Assembly: GCA_013398295.1 (NCBI GenBank)
Contig: VZSF01011296.1
Span: 124,001 to 188,000 of the forward strand
Source: Chionis minor
Taxonomy: Eukaryota; Chordata; Aves; Charadriiformes; Chionididae
DNA length: 64,000 nt
Reading direction: 5' to 3'
Below are positions 54,501-59,897 of this stretch, piece by piece (the stretch's first letter is position 1; the number at the start of each line of letters is the position of its first letter). The position numbers and the translations under genes are program-made. Below the pieces are notes generated by a model that was not told where the DNA came from, made no database searches, and was given only the letters and a program-made list of their open reading frames with translations.

Positions 54501-57061
54501 AGCACTCTTAAAGAGGATCCTTGGAAAAGTAACAGGACAATATATGCAACTTTGCAACGTTTTCTGCATTTTTTTCAGTTGTGTTTTGAAACTATTTCCT
54601 TTTGATCTACAAAGTTAATTCAGAAATAGCCTCCCCAAAGTCTTAAATGTCATTTAGTGCCACCATGGAACAAAATTGTTACATTATTTAGCATGAAATG
54701 CAGTATAATTCATTAGCTGATAAAACACTAGCTGAGAAAACACTTTTATGGACGTCTGAAAGACAAAATGCAGATGTGGCAGATACAATTTTTTTTCTGA
54801 CAGAAATTACAGGTATGTCACTTTATATGTGTTTTATATTAATTGCTTGTCTCAGAAACTAAATCAGATAATCAAATAATAAAATCCATGAGGTTTTTCA
54901 TATTCAGTTTTCTTTGTTGAAGGGCACAAAAGTATTCAATATTTACCATATGTCACCTGCAATGTTATTTTCTCCATCAAAACAACTCTACTTCCAATGT
55001 AGTAGTATGAAGAGGATATTTTCAGCATTAAATCCACTAATAAGATATGGAATAAGCATTTCACTGCCTACTCTGGTTACACAGTGAGTTTAGGTGTCTG
55101 CCACAATGCACAGGGGAAGTTAAATATCTAACAAAGGGATTGACAGCATCCATGATAGGGGGTGGGATATCCTGAGCTAGCCAGGAGAAGGTACTGTGGA
55201 GATGAGTGGGCTTCATGTCTCAGCTCTGCTGGGCCCTTTGCTTGCATTGGATTTAGTCTCTGATGCCACTTATCCCTCATAGGATTCATAAACAAGAACC
55301 TGCTTGAAGAGTTTACTGCCTGCTGCAAGTCAGTCTTTTTCAAAAAACTCAAGCTAATTAAAAAGGAAAAGTGACTGTTAACATGATCATACCAGGTAGC
55401 ACAATGATAAGAAAAGTCTTCTGGGGTATAAGGCACTTATGATGACCTCTGATTTAGTGCTGAGATTTAAACATAGGTCTCTCATTTCCTGCGTGAACAT
55501 CAGAATAGATCAAAAAGGAGCTCCATTAATCTCCCTTACATGAGATATTCCCTTTGTATCAATGATTATTAATTATAATTAATATTATATAATTAAAGGG
55601 AGGGTGCCAGGAGGAGGAGGCCAGTCTTTTTTCAGTGGTGCCCAGAGATAGGACAAGAGGNTTGTTACTTGTGAGGAGAGACCGACCCCCACCTCGCTAT
55701 AACCTCCTTTCAGGTAGTTGTAGAGAGTGATAAGGTCTCCCCTCAACCTTCTCTTCTCCAGGCTAAACAATCCCAACTCTCTCAGCCGCTCCTCATAAGA
55801 CTTGTTCTCCAGACCCCTCACCAGCTTCGTTGCCCTTCTCTGGACACGCTCCACCACCTCAACGTCTCTCTGATATTGCGGTGCCCAAAACTGAACACAG
55901 TACTCAAACTGCGGCCTCACCAGTGCTGAGTACAGGGGCACAATCACTTCCCTGCTGCTGCTCATTTTATGATTTAGATTCCATCTAGACATGAGGAGGA
56001 AATTCTTTACTTTGAGGGAGGCAGAGCACTGGAAGAGGCTGCCCAGAGAGGTGGTGGAGTCTCCGACTCTGGAGACATTCTAAACCCACCTGGACGCCAT
56101 CCTGTGCAACCTGTTTAGGTGGACCTGCTCTAGCAGGGGGGTTGGACTAGATGGTCTCCAGAGGTCCCTTCAACTCTGGTGATCTTGCGATTCTGTAATT
56201 TAAAATATTTATCATGCCAGAGACACATTTCATTATCTCTAGCTGATGGTCAGTGCACACAGATGAGAGAGGGGTCTCAGTTTTTGCTCCATGAATGCTT
56301 TGCTCAGTTTGGTGTGAGGTGCAGCCCAGAAATCCGTGTTGTGGGATTTCCTTCTAGATCAAGCTCCACATATAGCATAAGCAGAGGAACACACAACTGA
56401 TACATCCAGACAGAGTAGAACCCAGTCACAGGTATGGATGTCTGAGAAGTTTTACTTCAACATAACCTGTGTCACCTCTTACCTTACACAGTACATATAT
56501 GTGCAAAATTTAAAAAGCAAAGCTAGTACTTACCTGCCAAGGAGTTGGTATTTTCTGCCATTTCTGCTTCCAGAAAACATTTGAAGATGCATTCCACAAA
56601 AAAGTATTAATTGTAAAGATCCTAGAAAACACTTTTGGCAGTAATAAAAGATTTTGGAACTTACCGGAACAGAAATTTCAGGATTATTTTTAAGTTTTCC
56701 AAGCACAGCAAAGCCATCAACGTTGATTTTCCCTTTTGGTTTTATATTTAAGGATTCTATTTTAATACAGTCAATAAACAGTGTGACACTGTTTGCTTCC
56801 ACGCTTATCATAAGCTTGTGCCATTGGGAGTCAAACAAGAAAGGCAAATGCAAAAATGATGCGGTTTGCAGATTTCCATCCGCTCCTTTATATGAAAACT
56901 CAACACTTTTCATTTGGCCATTAAGATTCACTCCAACTTGTTCTTTTCCTGAAGAATCCTGAATCTGCCAAATAGTCCAGTATTTCTGAAGTGTGGCCCC
57001 AGTCATCCGGAAAGTAGTTAGAAAGGAATATTCATCAGGCAATCCGTTGGAATATATGGCA
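542..57061 (-). CDS. COL9A1: Collagen type IX alpha-1 chain, partial gene (exons 5-33 of about 38)
   Basis: This spliced gene encodes the alpha-1 chain of type IX collagen, a FACIT collagen that coats type II collagen fibrils in cartilage and in vitreous and cornea, as a heterotrimer with alpha-2 and alpha-3. Twenty-nine exons on the minus strand join in frame to about 602 residues: part of the NC4 globular domain, the complete COL3 helix (137 residues by my count), the NC3 break with two cysteines, and most of COL2. All introns have GT-AG ends. Exon sizes (54, 45, 36, 33, 24, 57, 63, 72, 75 bp) and residue order match the alpha-1(IX) family as I remember it, for example the NC3 motif [11 protein letters not shown]. 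Exons 1-4 and the last about five exons are outside the window. The gene is intact here: no stop or frameshift was seen in any exon. Family identification is very secure; exon numbers are by analogy with human. Confidence 0.96.
589..616. repeat. Tandem 14-bp duplication beside exon 33
   Basis: AGACAAACTGCATT occurs twice in direct tandem, starting 15 bp upstream (in sense) of the exon 33 acceptor, i.e. in the branch-point region of intron 32. Confidence 0.8.
2020..2195. repeat. AT-rich simple repeat with a 30-bp perfect palindrome
   Basis: The block is made of GTAT/CTAT/TATC units. Positions 2143-2172 form a perfect spacer-free inverted repeat (15-bp arms, core TATCTATTATAATAGATA), and its left arm is repeated again at about 2175-2194. 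Confidence 0.85.
2415..2459 (-). CDS. COL9A1: COL9A1 exon 32 (COL2)
   Basis: 45 bp encode [15 protein letters not shown]; acceptor ATATAG, donor GTAAG. It contains the triplet G-D-G followed by G, so Gly occupies a Y position. Exon 31 is 109 bp upstream. Confidence 0.93.
2569..2604 (-). CDS. COL9A1: COL9A1 exon 31 (COL2)
   Basis: 36 bp encode [12 protein letters not shown]; acceptor CTTTTAG, donor GTAAG. It matches human [13 protein letters not shown] 10.1-kb intron holding the retroviral remains precedes it. Confidence 0.94.
2605..5100. other. COL9A1 intron 30, left unique part
   Basis: About 2.5 kb of AT-rich intronic sequence on the exon 31 side, before recognisable retroviral sequence begins. 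Short ORFs occur but none resembles a known protein. An LTR of the adjoining provirus may lie near its right end, but I could not recognise one by eye. Confidence 0.5.
5560..6034 (+). mobile_element. CR1 LINE, 3' fragment inserted in the retroviral gag region
   Basis: Encodes the C-terminal tail of the CR1 reverse-transcriptase ORF ([34 protein letters not shown]) and ends with TTCCAACCCAAACCATCATA and an ATGATTCTATGAA tail, typical for CR1. 5'-truncated; the gag-like sequence on both sides reads on across it. Confidence 0.9.
6700..7878 (+). mobile_element. CR1 LINE, about 1.2 kb, inserted between retroviral protease and RT
   Basis: Starts near [14 protein letters not shown] (CR1 reverse transcriptase) and continues through [11 protein letters not shown], the RFNKAK and [10 protein letters not shown] blocks, to a 3' end with GATTCTATGATTCT. 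A frameshift near 6955 separates two long reading frames (6690-7097 and 7007-7792), and the FADDTK-like catalytic site is out of frame with the upstream part, so it is dead. It is the longer of the two CR1 copies nested in the provirus. Confidence 0.92.
10800..12745. other. COL9A1 intron 30, right unique part
   Basis: About 1.9 kb of intron between the retroviral remains and exon 30. There is an A-run at 12482-12498. No gene, LTR or RNA was recognised. Confidence 0.5.
12746..12817 (-). CDS. COL9A1: COL9A1 exon 30 (COL2)
   Basis: 72 bp, 24 codons, start [10 protein letters not shown] and end GGKGDR; eight Gly-X-Y triplets. Acceptor TTTCACAG, donor GTAAG. It corresponds to the human segment ending GLPGMKGDR. 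Confidence 0.94.
12818..13572 (-). other. COL9A1 intron 29
   Basis: 755 bp. It is somewhat less AT-rich than its neighbours and carries overlapping short ORFs on both strands that match nothing I recognise. Confidence 0.6.
13573..13626 (-). CDS. COL9A1: COL9A1 exon 29 (COL2)
   Basis: 54 bp encode [18 protein letters not shown]; acceptor CTCTAAG, donor GTAAG. The final Y residue is tryptophan (TGG directly before the donor), rare in collagen helices; the human residue is leucine from memory, one base change away. Confidence 0.93.
18112..18162. repeat. AT-rich self-complementary repeat
   Basis: Overlapping ATTATATAAT units around 18121-18156 form short perfect palindromes with an AT-only composition. 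Confidence 0.7.
20831..21170 (-). mobile_element. CR1 LINE 3' fragment, minus strand
   Basis: Reads on plus as the reverse complement of a CR1 tail: CATAGAATCATAGAATGG, then TTGGAAGGGACCTTAAAGAT, CAGGTTGCTCAAAGCCCCAT and TTCCCTGGGTAACCTGTTCC. 5'-truncated at about 21170. Confidence 0.93.
23361..23414 (-). CDS. COL9A1: COL9A1 exon 28 (COL2)
   Basis: 54 bp encode [18 protein letters not shown]; acceptor AAAACAG, donor GTAAG. Only 105 bp separate it from exon 27; a 9.7-kb intron follows. Confidence 0.94.
23520..23573 (-). CDS. COL9A1: COL9A1 exon 27 (COL2)
   Basis: 54 bp encode [18 protein letters not shown]; acceptor CAACAG, donor GTAAG. Confidence 0.94.
23574..24364 (-). other. COL9A1 intron 26
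   Basis: 791 bp of AT-rich intron with A-runs; nothing else recognised. Confidence 0.6.
24365..24409 (-). CDS. COL9A1: COL9A1 exon 26 (COL2)
   Basis: 45 bp encode [15 protein letters not shown]; acceptor CTTTCAG, donor GTAGAT. The 45-bp size matches the human GVPGIPGAKGVAGEK exon. Confidence 0.94.
24410..25737 (-). other. COL9A1 intron 25
   Basis: 1.3 kb. It holds two A-runs near 24470-24495, a C-run at 25090-25096 and the CR1 fragment at 25428-25612, whose sense orientation matches the gene. Confidence 0.65.
25428..25612 (-). mobile_element. CR1 LINE 3' fragment, minus strand
   Basis: Short copy: GAATCACAGAATCAAAGAAT at the 3' end, then GGTTGGAAGGGTCCTTAAAG and GCTCAAAGCCCCATCCAGCC, up to GTGACCTGTTCCAGTGT. 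It lies about 125 bp upstream (in plus coordinates) of exon 25, inside intron 25. Confidence 0.92.
25738..25791 (-). CDS. COL9A1: COL9A1 exon 25 (COL2)
   Basis: 54 bp encode [18 protein letters not shown]; acceptor TTTTTCAG, donor [14 protein letters not shown] is a strong alpha-1(IX) match. Confidence 0.95.
26015..26068 (-). CDS. COL9A1: COL9A1 exon 24 (COL2)
   Basis: 54 bp encode [18 protein letters not shown], nearly identical to the human [16 protein letters not shown] stretch as I recall. The acceptor CCCCCAAG follows a long sense-strand T-run (A-run 26073-26104 on plus). Confidence 0.95.
26194..26247 (-). CDS. COL9A1: COL9A1 exon 23 (COL2)
   Basis: 54 bp encode [18 protein letters not shown]; acceptor TTCTTAG, donor GTATGT. 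Confidence 0.94.
26431..26484 (-). CDS. COL9A1: COL9A1 exon 22 (COL2)
   Basis: 54 bp encode [18 protein letters not shown]; acceptor CTTGTAG, donor GTGAG. Confidence 0.95.
26706..26759 (-). CDS. COL9A1: COL9A1 exon 21 (COL2)
   Basis: 54 bp encode [18 protein letters not shown]; acceptor TTGTAG, donor GTAAG. First of five exons packed within 1.0 kb (26759 to 25738). Confidence 0.95.
26760..28182 (-). other. COL9A1 intron 20
   Basis: 1.4 kb with A-runs at 26890-26906 and 27020-27038; no other feature recognised. Confidence 0.6.
28183..28236 (-). CDS. COL9A1: COL9A1 exon 20 (COL2)
   Basis: 54 bp encode [18 protein letters not shown], unusually rich in isoleucine for a collagen helix but perfect in Gly-X-Y; acceptor TTTTCAG, donor GTGAG. 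Confidence 0.94.
28237..30742 (-). other. COL9A1 intron 19
   Basis: 2.5 kb. A-runs at 30247-30270 and 30413-30425. The two opposed ORFs near 29018-29477 look like chance frames. Confidence 0.6.
30743..30796 (-). CDS. COL9A1: COL9A1 exon 19 (COL2)
   Basis: 54 bp encode [18 protein letters not shown]; acceptor TTCCCAG, donor GTAAAG (off-consensus G at +5 is displaced by A). Confidence 0.94.
30797..32143 (-). other. COL9A1 intron 18
   Basis: 1.3 kb containing a G/T-rich low-complexity stretch (31437-31495, with repeated TTG) on plus. Nothing else recognised. Confidence 0.6.
32144..32197 (-). CDS. COL9A1: COL9A1 exon 18 (COL2)
   Basis: 54 bp encode [18 protein letters not shown]. The donor is GTAAAAA, followed by an A-run on the sense strand (T-run 32131-32141 on plus), so it is weaker than its neighbours; the AAG before it helps. 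Confidence 0.93.
32198..32912 (-). other. COL9A1 intron 17
   Basis: 715 bp of ordinary AT-rich intron; nothing recognised. Confidence 0.6.
32913..32969 (-). CDS. COL9A1: COL9A1 exon 17: NC3 cysteines and start of COL2
   Basis: 57 bp encode [19 protein letters not shown]. The two cysteines of NC3 form interchain disulfides in type IX collagen (family knowledge). The Gly-X-Y repeat resumes at GRP. It lies just 94 bp downstream of exon 16. Acceptor CTCCAG, donor GTAAG. Confidence 0.95.
33064..33096 (-). CDS. COL9A1: COL9A1 exon 16: end of COL3 and start of NC3
   Basis: 33 bp encode [11 protein letters not shown]. The Gly-X-Y pattern ends after GTIGLQ, so the helix stops here and NC3 begins. 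Acceptor ATTTAG, donor GTAAG. Human has GTIGFHDGDPL at this place, from memory. Confidence 0.94.
33097..34792 (-). other. COL9A1 intron 15
   Basis: 1.7 kb with an uninterrupted T-run at 33957-33975 on plus. No gene or repeat family was recognised. Confidence 0.6.
34793..34846 (-). CDS. COL9A1: COL9A1 exon 15 (COL3)
   Basis: 54 bp encode [18 protein letters not shown]; acceptor TTTTTTAG, donor GTAAG. The GPP-rich end stabilises the C-terminal part of COL3. Confidence 0.94.
34847..36422 (-). other. COL9A1 intron 14
   Basis: 1.6 kb. The part next to exon 15 happens to be open in the exon frame up to 35253. The middle (35455-35710) holds a very diverged CR1-like tail, listed separately. Confidence 0.6.
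35455..35712 (+). mobile_element. Ancient, highly diverged CR1 3' tail (probable)
   Basis: The order AAAAAGGGACTAACTCCATT, ATGGAGGATAGGCTCATACA, CTCTGAACTGCCAAGTGCCA and GTGAGCTAGATGGATCATCT mirrors the 3' end of old CR1 elements common in turtles and crocodilians, as I remember them (..FKKGLDKFMEDRSI.., then ..CTGGGCTAGATGGACC..). The peptide [14 protein letters not shown] survives in one frame. It differs from the young CR1 tails elsewhere here, which would fit an insertion predating birds. Confidence 0.5.
36423..36476 (-). CDS. COL9A1: COL9A1 exon 14 (COL3)
   Basis: 54 bp encode [18 protein letters not shown]; acceptor TTACAG, donor GTAAG. Confidence 0.94.
36791..36814 (-). CDS. COL9A1: COL9A1 exon 13: 24-bp exon with a helix imperfection
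   Basis: Eight codons, GKGLLGPP, between CACAG and GTAAG. The first unit is Gly-Lys followed directly by Gly, a missing Y residue. Avian and human alpha-1(IX) have a Gly-Arg-Gly imperfection here as I recall, so it looks ancestral rather than damaged. Confidence 0.92.
36815..41558 (-). other. COL9A1 intron 12
   Basis: 4.7 kb of AT-rich intron with a short TATAC pentamer array at 37141-37160, a somewhat GC-richer patch at 37880-38470 and a T-run at 41110-41129. No coding exon with Gly-X-Y pattern was found. Confidence 0.6.
37141..37160. repeat. TATAC pentanucleotide microsatellite
   Basis: Four consecutive ACTAT/TATAC units, a plain short tandem repeat. Confidence 0.85.
41559..41594 (-). CDS. 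COL9A1: COL9A1 exon 12 (COL3)
   Basis: 36 bp encode [12 protein letters not shown]; acceptor TTTAAAG, donor GTGAG. The GEPGVPG-R stretch is typical of alpha-1(IX) COL3. Confidence 0.94.
41595..42185 (-). other. COL9A1 intron 11
   Basis: 591 bp, ordinary intron, nothing recognised. Confidence 0.6.
42186..42239 (-). CDS. COL9A1: COL9A1 exon 11 (COL3)
   Basis: 54 bp encode [18 protein letters not shown], six Gly-X-Y triplets; acceptor AAAG, donor GTAAG. Confidence 0.94.
42240..44958 (-). other. COL9A1 intron 10
   Basis: 2.7 kb. It has an A-run ending in a single N (42585-42602), a CR1 copy (43941-44440) and a GC-rich stretch (44560-44870) with open frames on several overlapping frames and both strands, which I read as composition-driven. 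Confidence 0.65.
43941..44440 (-). mobile_element. CR1 LINE 3' fragment, minus strand
   Basis: About 500 bp. The minus frame encodes [20 protein letters not shown] and [20 protein letters not shown]; the 3' end on plus reads AGAATCACAGAATGATTTGG. 5'-truncated upstream of the VQRRATK block. Confidence 0.94.
44959..45021 (-). CDS. COL9A1: COL9A1 exon 10 (COL3)
   Basis: 63 bp, 21 codons, start [10 protein letters not shown] and end GEPGAD; seven Gly-X-Y triplets. The acceptor is CCTGAAG with a modest pyrimidine tract, the donor GTGAG. Confidence 0.93.
45131..45166 (-). CDS. COL9A1: COL9A1 exon 9 (COL3)
   Basis: 36 bp encode [12 protein letters not shown], four perfect Gly-X-Y triplets, with a TTAG acceptor and GTAAG donor. 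It lies 109 bp upstream of exon 10. Confidence 0.94.
45167..45711 (-). other. COL9A1 intron 8
   Basis: 545 bp, ordinary intron; nothing else recognised. Confidence 0.6.
45712..45786 (-). CDS. COL9A1: COL9A1 exon 8: start of the COL3 helix
   Basis: 75 bp, 25 codons, starting RGLPGPP and ending GVPGIDGID. The first glycine of COL3 is residue 2. Acceptor CAG, donor GTAAG. It is the first exon common to the long and short isoforms. It holds a run of four GPP triplets, which are strongly helix-stabilising. Confidence 0.95.
45787..46901 (-). other. COL9A1 intron 7
   Basis: 1.1 kb with rising GC content toward the internal promoter island. Long open frames on both strands here follow from GC richness. 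No exon signals beyond exons 7 and 8 were found. Confidence 0.6.
46902..46922 (-). CDS. COL9A1: COL9A1 exon 7: 21-nt microexon linking NC4 to COL3
   Basis: Only seven codons, ISQAVIE, lie between a CTCCCTCGCAG acceptor and a GTGAGT donor. Phase 0 on both sides joins ..ELPAR to RGLPG.. without disturbing frame. The human equivalent, from memory, is nine codons (ITPSQTTDE), so position, start with Ile and end with Glu agree. It sits 42 nt downstream of the exon 1* donor. It is too short for ORF finders and was found by splice signals and phase. Confidence 0.85.
46965..47036 (-). CDS. COL9A1: COL9A1 alternative first exon 1* (signal peptide of the short isoform)
   Basis: Reading minus from the ATG at 47036, the exon encodes 24 residues that start [13 protein letters not shown] and end VVGLCLAQ, then a perfect donor GTAAGT at 46964. 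A basic start, a hydrophobic core and small residues near the end make a good secretion signal. The start context is CACCGCCATGG, a strong Kozak match. The codon phase is 0, so it joins to exon 8 (RGLPG..) in frame. Known biology: a promoter between exons 6 and 7 produces an alpha-1(IX) chain lacking NC4 in cornea and vitreous, and the human leader, as I recall it, also ends GLCL..AQ. The 5' UTR runs into GC-rich DNA upstream; the transcription start cannot be read here. Confidence 0.9.
47283..47420. other. Assembly gap in the internal promoter region
   Basis: 138 Ns interrupt the CpG island between exon 6 and the 5' UTR of exon 1*. The flanks are GC-rich with repeated GGCAGGGCAG, typical of regions that fail to sequence. 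Confidence 0.98.
47460..47537 (-). CDS. COL9A1: COL9A1 exon 6: end of the NC4 domain
   Basis: This 78-bp exon, 26 codons in phase 0, begins [13 protein letters not shown] and ends EGCGELPAR. Acceptor is CAG and donor GTGAGC. It carries the last two NC4 cysteines (HCDP and EGCGE). It follows exon 5 after a 9.1-kb intron and precedes the internal promoter; the 138-base N gap starts 39 bases after its donor. It is absent from the short isoform. Confidence 0.95.
49804..49833. repeat. TG dinucleotide microsatellite
   Basis: TGTGTGTGTGTG followed by degenerate TATGTGTGTCTGTCTG units. Confidence 0.9.
52429..52668 (-). mobile_element. CR1 LINE 3' fragment, minus strand
   Basis: On plus: CATAGAATCATAGAACCATA, GGTTGGAAGGGACATAAACA, then CTGGCCTTGAACACTTCCAG and GGGCAACCTGTTCCAGTGTC, ending in a small AATCTAAATCTAAATCTA repeat. 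Confidence 0.94.
54444..54472. repeat. Compound TG/TA microsatellite
   Basis: GTGTGTGTGTGT runs straight into TATATATATATATATAT. Confidence 0.92.
55598..56198. mobile_element. Composite CR1: plus-strand copy split by an inverted CR1 segment
   Basis: Plus-strand CR1 sequence at 55598-55660 (AAAGGGAGGGTGCCAGGAGG to GATAGGACAAGAGG) and again at 55966-56198 (AGGAGGAAATTCTTTACTTT to the CR1 3' end near GATCTTGCGATTCTGTAA). Between them, 55662-55965 is CR1 on the minus strand, with frame blocks [20 protein letters not shown] and [21 protein letters not shown] single N at 55661 marks one junction. Nested insertion, inversion or misassembly are all possible. Confidence 0.85.
56665..57061 (-). CDS. 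COL9A1: COL9A1 exon 5: C-terminal half of the NC4 TSPN/LamG-like domain
   Basis: This 397-bp exon encodes 132 codons plus one base of a split codon at its 5' end. The acceptor is ..CTACACAG and the donor GTAAG. It reads [20 protein letters not shown] at the start and ends NPEISVP, with [19 protein letters not shown] and [13 protein letters not shown] between; these are hallmarks of the NC4 thrombospondin-N-like domain of alpha-1(IX). NC4 projects from the fibril surface and is basic and heparin-binding. One NC4 cysteine is present (FIDC). The longer reading frame around the exon (56530-57162) runs into intron on both sides. The exon belongs only to the long, upstream-promoter form. Confidence 0.95.
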
Positions 57062-59234
57062 CTGTGTAGGATCAAAATATAGTAACATTTGTTGTCTATT
57101 TGCTCTGAAAAGCTCCACATATCACCACAGACTAGCGAGAAACAGTTACTCAGTAGAATCATAATTCAAACATGCTTTTATCAGTGCTCTTTGGTACACA
57201 GAATCCGAAAATGGGATGTCCTTTTGAGTTATTAGTGTTGCTAATGGCAAAAAGAACTGGTTCAGAAATGTGGGTTCTTCCAACATTGTACAATATTTAT
57301 GAGAACCCTTTCTAAGTGTAACGGATGGAGCAACAACATAGTTTTACTTCACATTTAGAAAGTATGTCCTACAATTATGCTATTTCCTCCTATTAGACTT
57401 ACAAAATCAGTCAATGTGGTGTGACCTTATAATTGACCAAGTAGGTGGCCAGTGCAGATCTGGTTGGGTTTTGAAGACATAGGAATGTTTTTCAGAAATT
57501 CATTTTCTTGTTCAGCCTGACAATAACCAGTCTGTTAATGTATTACCTATCACTGCAGCAGAAATCATTCAACGAATCATTCATTGACAAATATATGCAT
57601 AATAAGAAACCACACAGTAAAAATGTATTATATCCTTCAATATTCAACCACAAAACTACAAGTAGCAGGAAATGTATTTGCCACATATAAAATGTTTCAT
57701 TCTTTTGCAGTTCCTATACCGTGAGATTTGGAAACCCAAACAAGTACTACTGGCTGTGTCACTGCGCAAAACAGTAATGTCATTTTTTATCTCAAATATG
57801 TCAGTGAATCCAGTAGAATATTTTAAAAATATGCCTTTTCATACCCTATGAATTGTAAAATTGTAGTGTCATAGTCCATTTGACATCAATAAATTATTTG
57901 CTACCTATCCACATTTAAGAATAGGTTGTATTTGAATAAATGTCTTAAGTATGAAGACATGCAGAGCTATTTTGTCACTAGTTTTCATTGGAACATCTTC
58001 TCTGGCAAGTAGGCATTTTGAACAAAGATTATTTTTGAATGGCAGATCAATCCTATCATAGCACAAATTTAGCCAGCATTAGTGAATCTCAGGTCTTAGA
58101 CTAAGGAAAAAAAAAAAAAAAAGGAAAAAATGGAATAAATTAGTTCTTATTCTGTATGCTTGATAACTATGGATTTAGTAAGAGAGTACTTCCAGGTACA
58201 GCCTCCACAATTTGTAGTTTGACGTTTAAGTGTCCAAAGCTGTAGTGCAATCATATTCCAGCAGGCGACGGCACAGCCTCAGCAAGATTTCAGTAAGGAC
58301 CAGGGAAAGGCTGGCAGCAGCAGCAGCTTCATCTTATTAATAAACTACCCAAAGTGCTGTTTTTTCTCCTTTTTCCCCACAAGCCTGTACATACACCTAA
58401 AAGCTGGTGTATGAGGAAGAGGAGCTGGAAGATTATTTCATTGCACAAAGTCTGGAGATATCCGAAGATGGGAGAGGGGGTTCCTTGCAGTTATCTTTAA
58501 ACTGTGATTTGCTATGACTTGCGTCTCTATTGACTGCAGATGCAGTAGTCTGCCCCAGCTGGCTTTGTCTGATAGGATTTTATCTAACTTGTTGTGTTCT
58601 TTTATTGTTTTGTTTCAGTTTGTACCTTGCCATGTTGAATGTAAATGTCAATGCATGGACACTGTACCTTTCCTCCTGTTCTGAGCCCTTTCCAGTGTAT
58701 GCTACTGTCCCCGATCCTTTTGTCAGGCTTCTAGATTATACACAAAATATTTATATATTCTTTCCGGCTCTGGGAACATATTCCCTCTCCCTATCCAGAC
58801 ACGCATTAGGCTCTTGCTAAGCTCCTGATCCAGTTCAGCACATCTTTTACAGCCCTCTGTGTCCCTCTTCCTCCATAAAATCCCTTAAACAAGTATTTCG
58901 ATGTCCTCTGCTGTGAAAAGCTTAGCTCATCTGAGTCATTTATCTCTTCATTTGCGGAATCCCACTGTTTCTTCTTGTACAAGTGCTGGTTTTTTTAATA
59001 TCCCATTGAAGGTGGCATTGTTAGGTAATTTTTTAACTAGCCTCCGTGTAACACTCCACTTTCTCTCTATCAAGTTCAGTGACTTCAGGGGATCTGATAC
59101 TCTGAGCTCTGCAGCTAAAGGAGGCATTGCTAACTCCAGATCCTGGAGGAGAGGTTTTCATTCTTTCTCTGCACTGATAAATTTTGCTGTCATGGCTAAA
59201 ATATCACACGCATTCTCACCCCACCTCAGCTGAC

Positions 59235-59897
59235 ATAACTGGTGGACAACAGGATGACCATGAGCCAGCAACGGGGCCTTGTGGCCAAGAAGGTCAATGG
59301 CATCCTGGGGTGCATCAAGAGGAGTGTAGCAAGCAGGGAGAGGTAGGTCATCCTTCCCCTTTACTCTGCCCTGGTGAAGTTGCAACTCGAGTCCTGTGTC
59401 CAGTTCTGGGCTCCCCAGTTCAAGACGAACAGAGAACTGCTGGAGAGGGGACAGCAAAGGGCTACGAAGATGATTAGGGAGCTGAAACATCTTTCTTATG
59501 AGGAAAGGCTGAGGGATTTGGGTGGTTTTTGTCTGGAGAGAAGACTGAGGGCAGAATCTCATCAATGCTTACAAACACTTAAAGGGAGGGTGCTGGGTGG
59601 AGGGGGCCAGTCTTTTTTTGGTGGTGCCAAGTGATAGGACAGGAGGTAACAGGCACAAACTTGAATATAGGAAGTTCTATCTGAACGTGAGGTGGAACTT
59701 CTTTACTTTGAGGGTGGCAGAGCAGTGGAACAGGCTGCCCAGAGAAGTTGTTGAGTCTCCGCTTCTGGAGACGTTCAAAAGCCTCCTGGATGCCATCCTG
59801 TGCAACCTGCTGTAGGCGGACCTGCTCTGGCAGGGGGTTGGACCAGATGATCTTCAGAGGTCCCTTCCAACCCCTAACATTCTATGATTCTATGATA
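59235..59897 (+). mobile_element. CR1 LINE, about 660 bp, plus strand
   Basis: Frame fragments AKKVNGILGCIKRS-like, FWAPQFKTNRELLERGQQRA and LSYEERLRDLGGF, then FYLNVRWNFFTLRVAEQWNR and a 3' end CATTCTATGATTCTATGATA. Frameshifts and a 5' truncation show that it is dead. A short A-rich tract follows. Confidence 0.94.

Larger units (their letters stand above)
47538..56664 (-). other. COL9A1 intron 5 (9.1 kb)
   Basis: Long AT-rich intron between the two NC4 exons. Contents: GT/CT microsatellite at 49804-49833, CR1 fragment 52429-52668, GT-AT microsatellite 54444-54472, and the composite CR1 block 55598-56198. Several short direct duplications occur (for example around 50831-50863 and 53844-53899). 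No coding exon recognised. Confidence 0.65.

Noticed and set aside
57410..57480. Candidate exon 4 before an AGACTTAC (donor reversed) at about 57398
   Set aside because: Translation has stops in the frame needed, and it does not resemble the NC4 sequence.
58279..58332. Short minus frame beginning MKLLLLPAF, like a signal peptide
   Set aside because: It stops after 17 codons, and no donor in a usable phase precedes the stop. Leu-rich because of a CAG repeat on plus.
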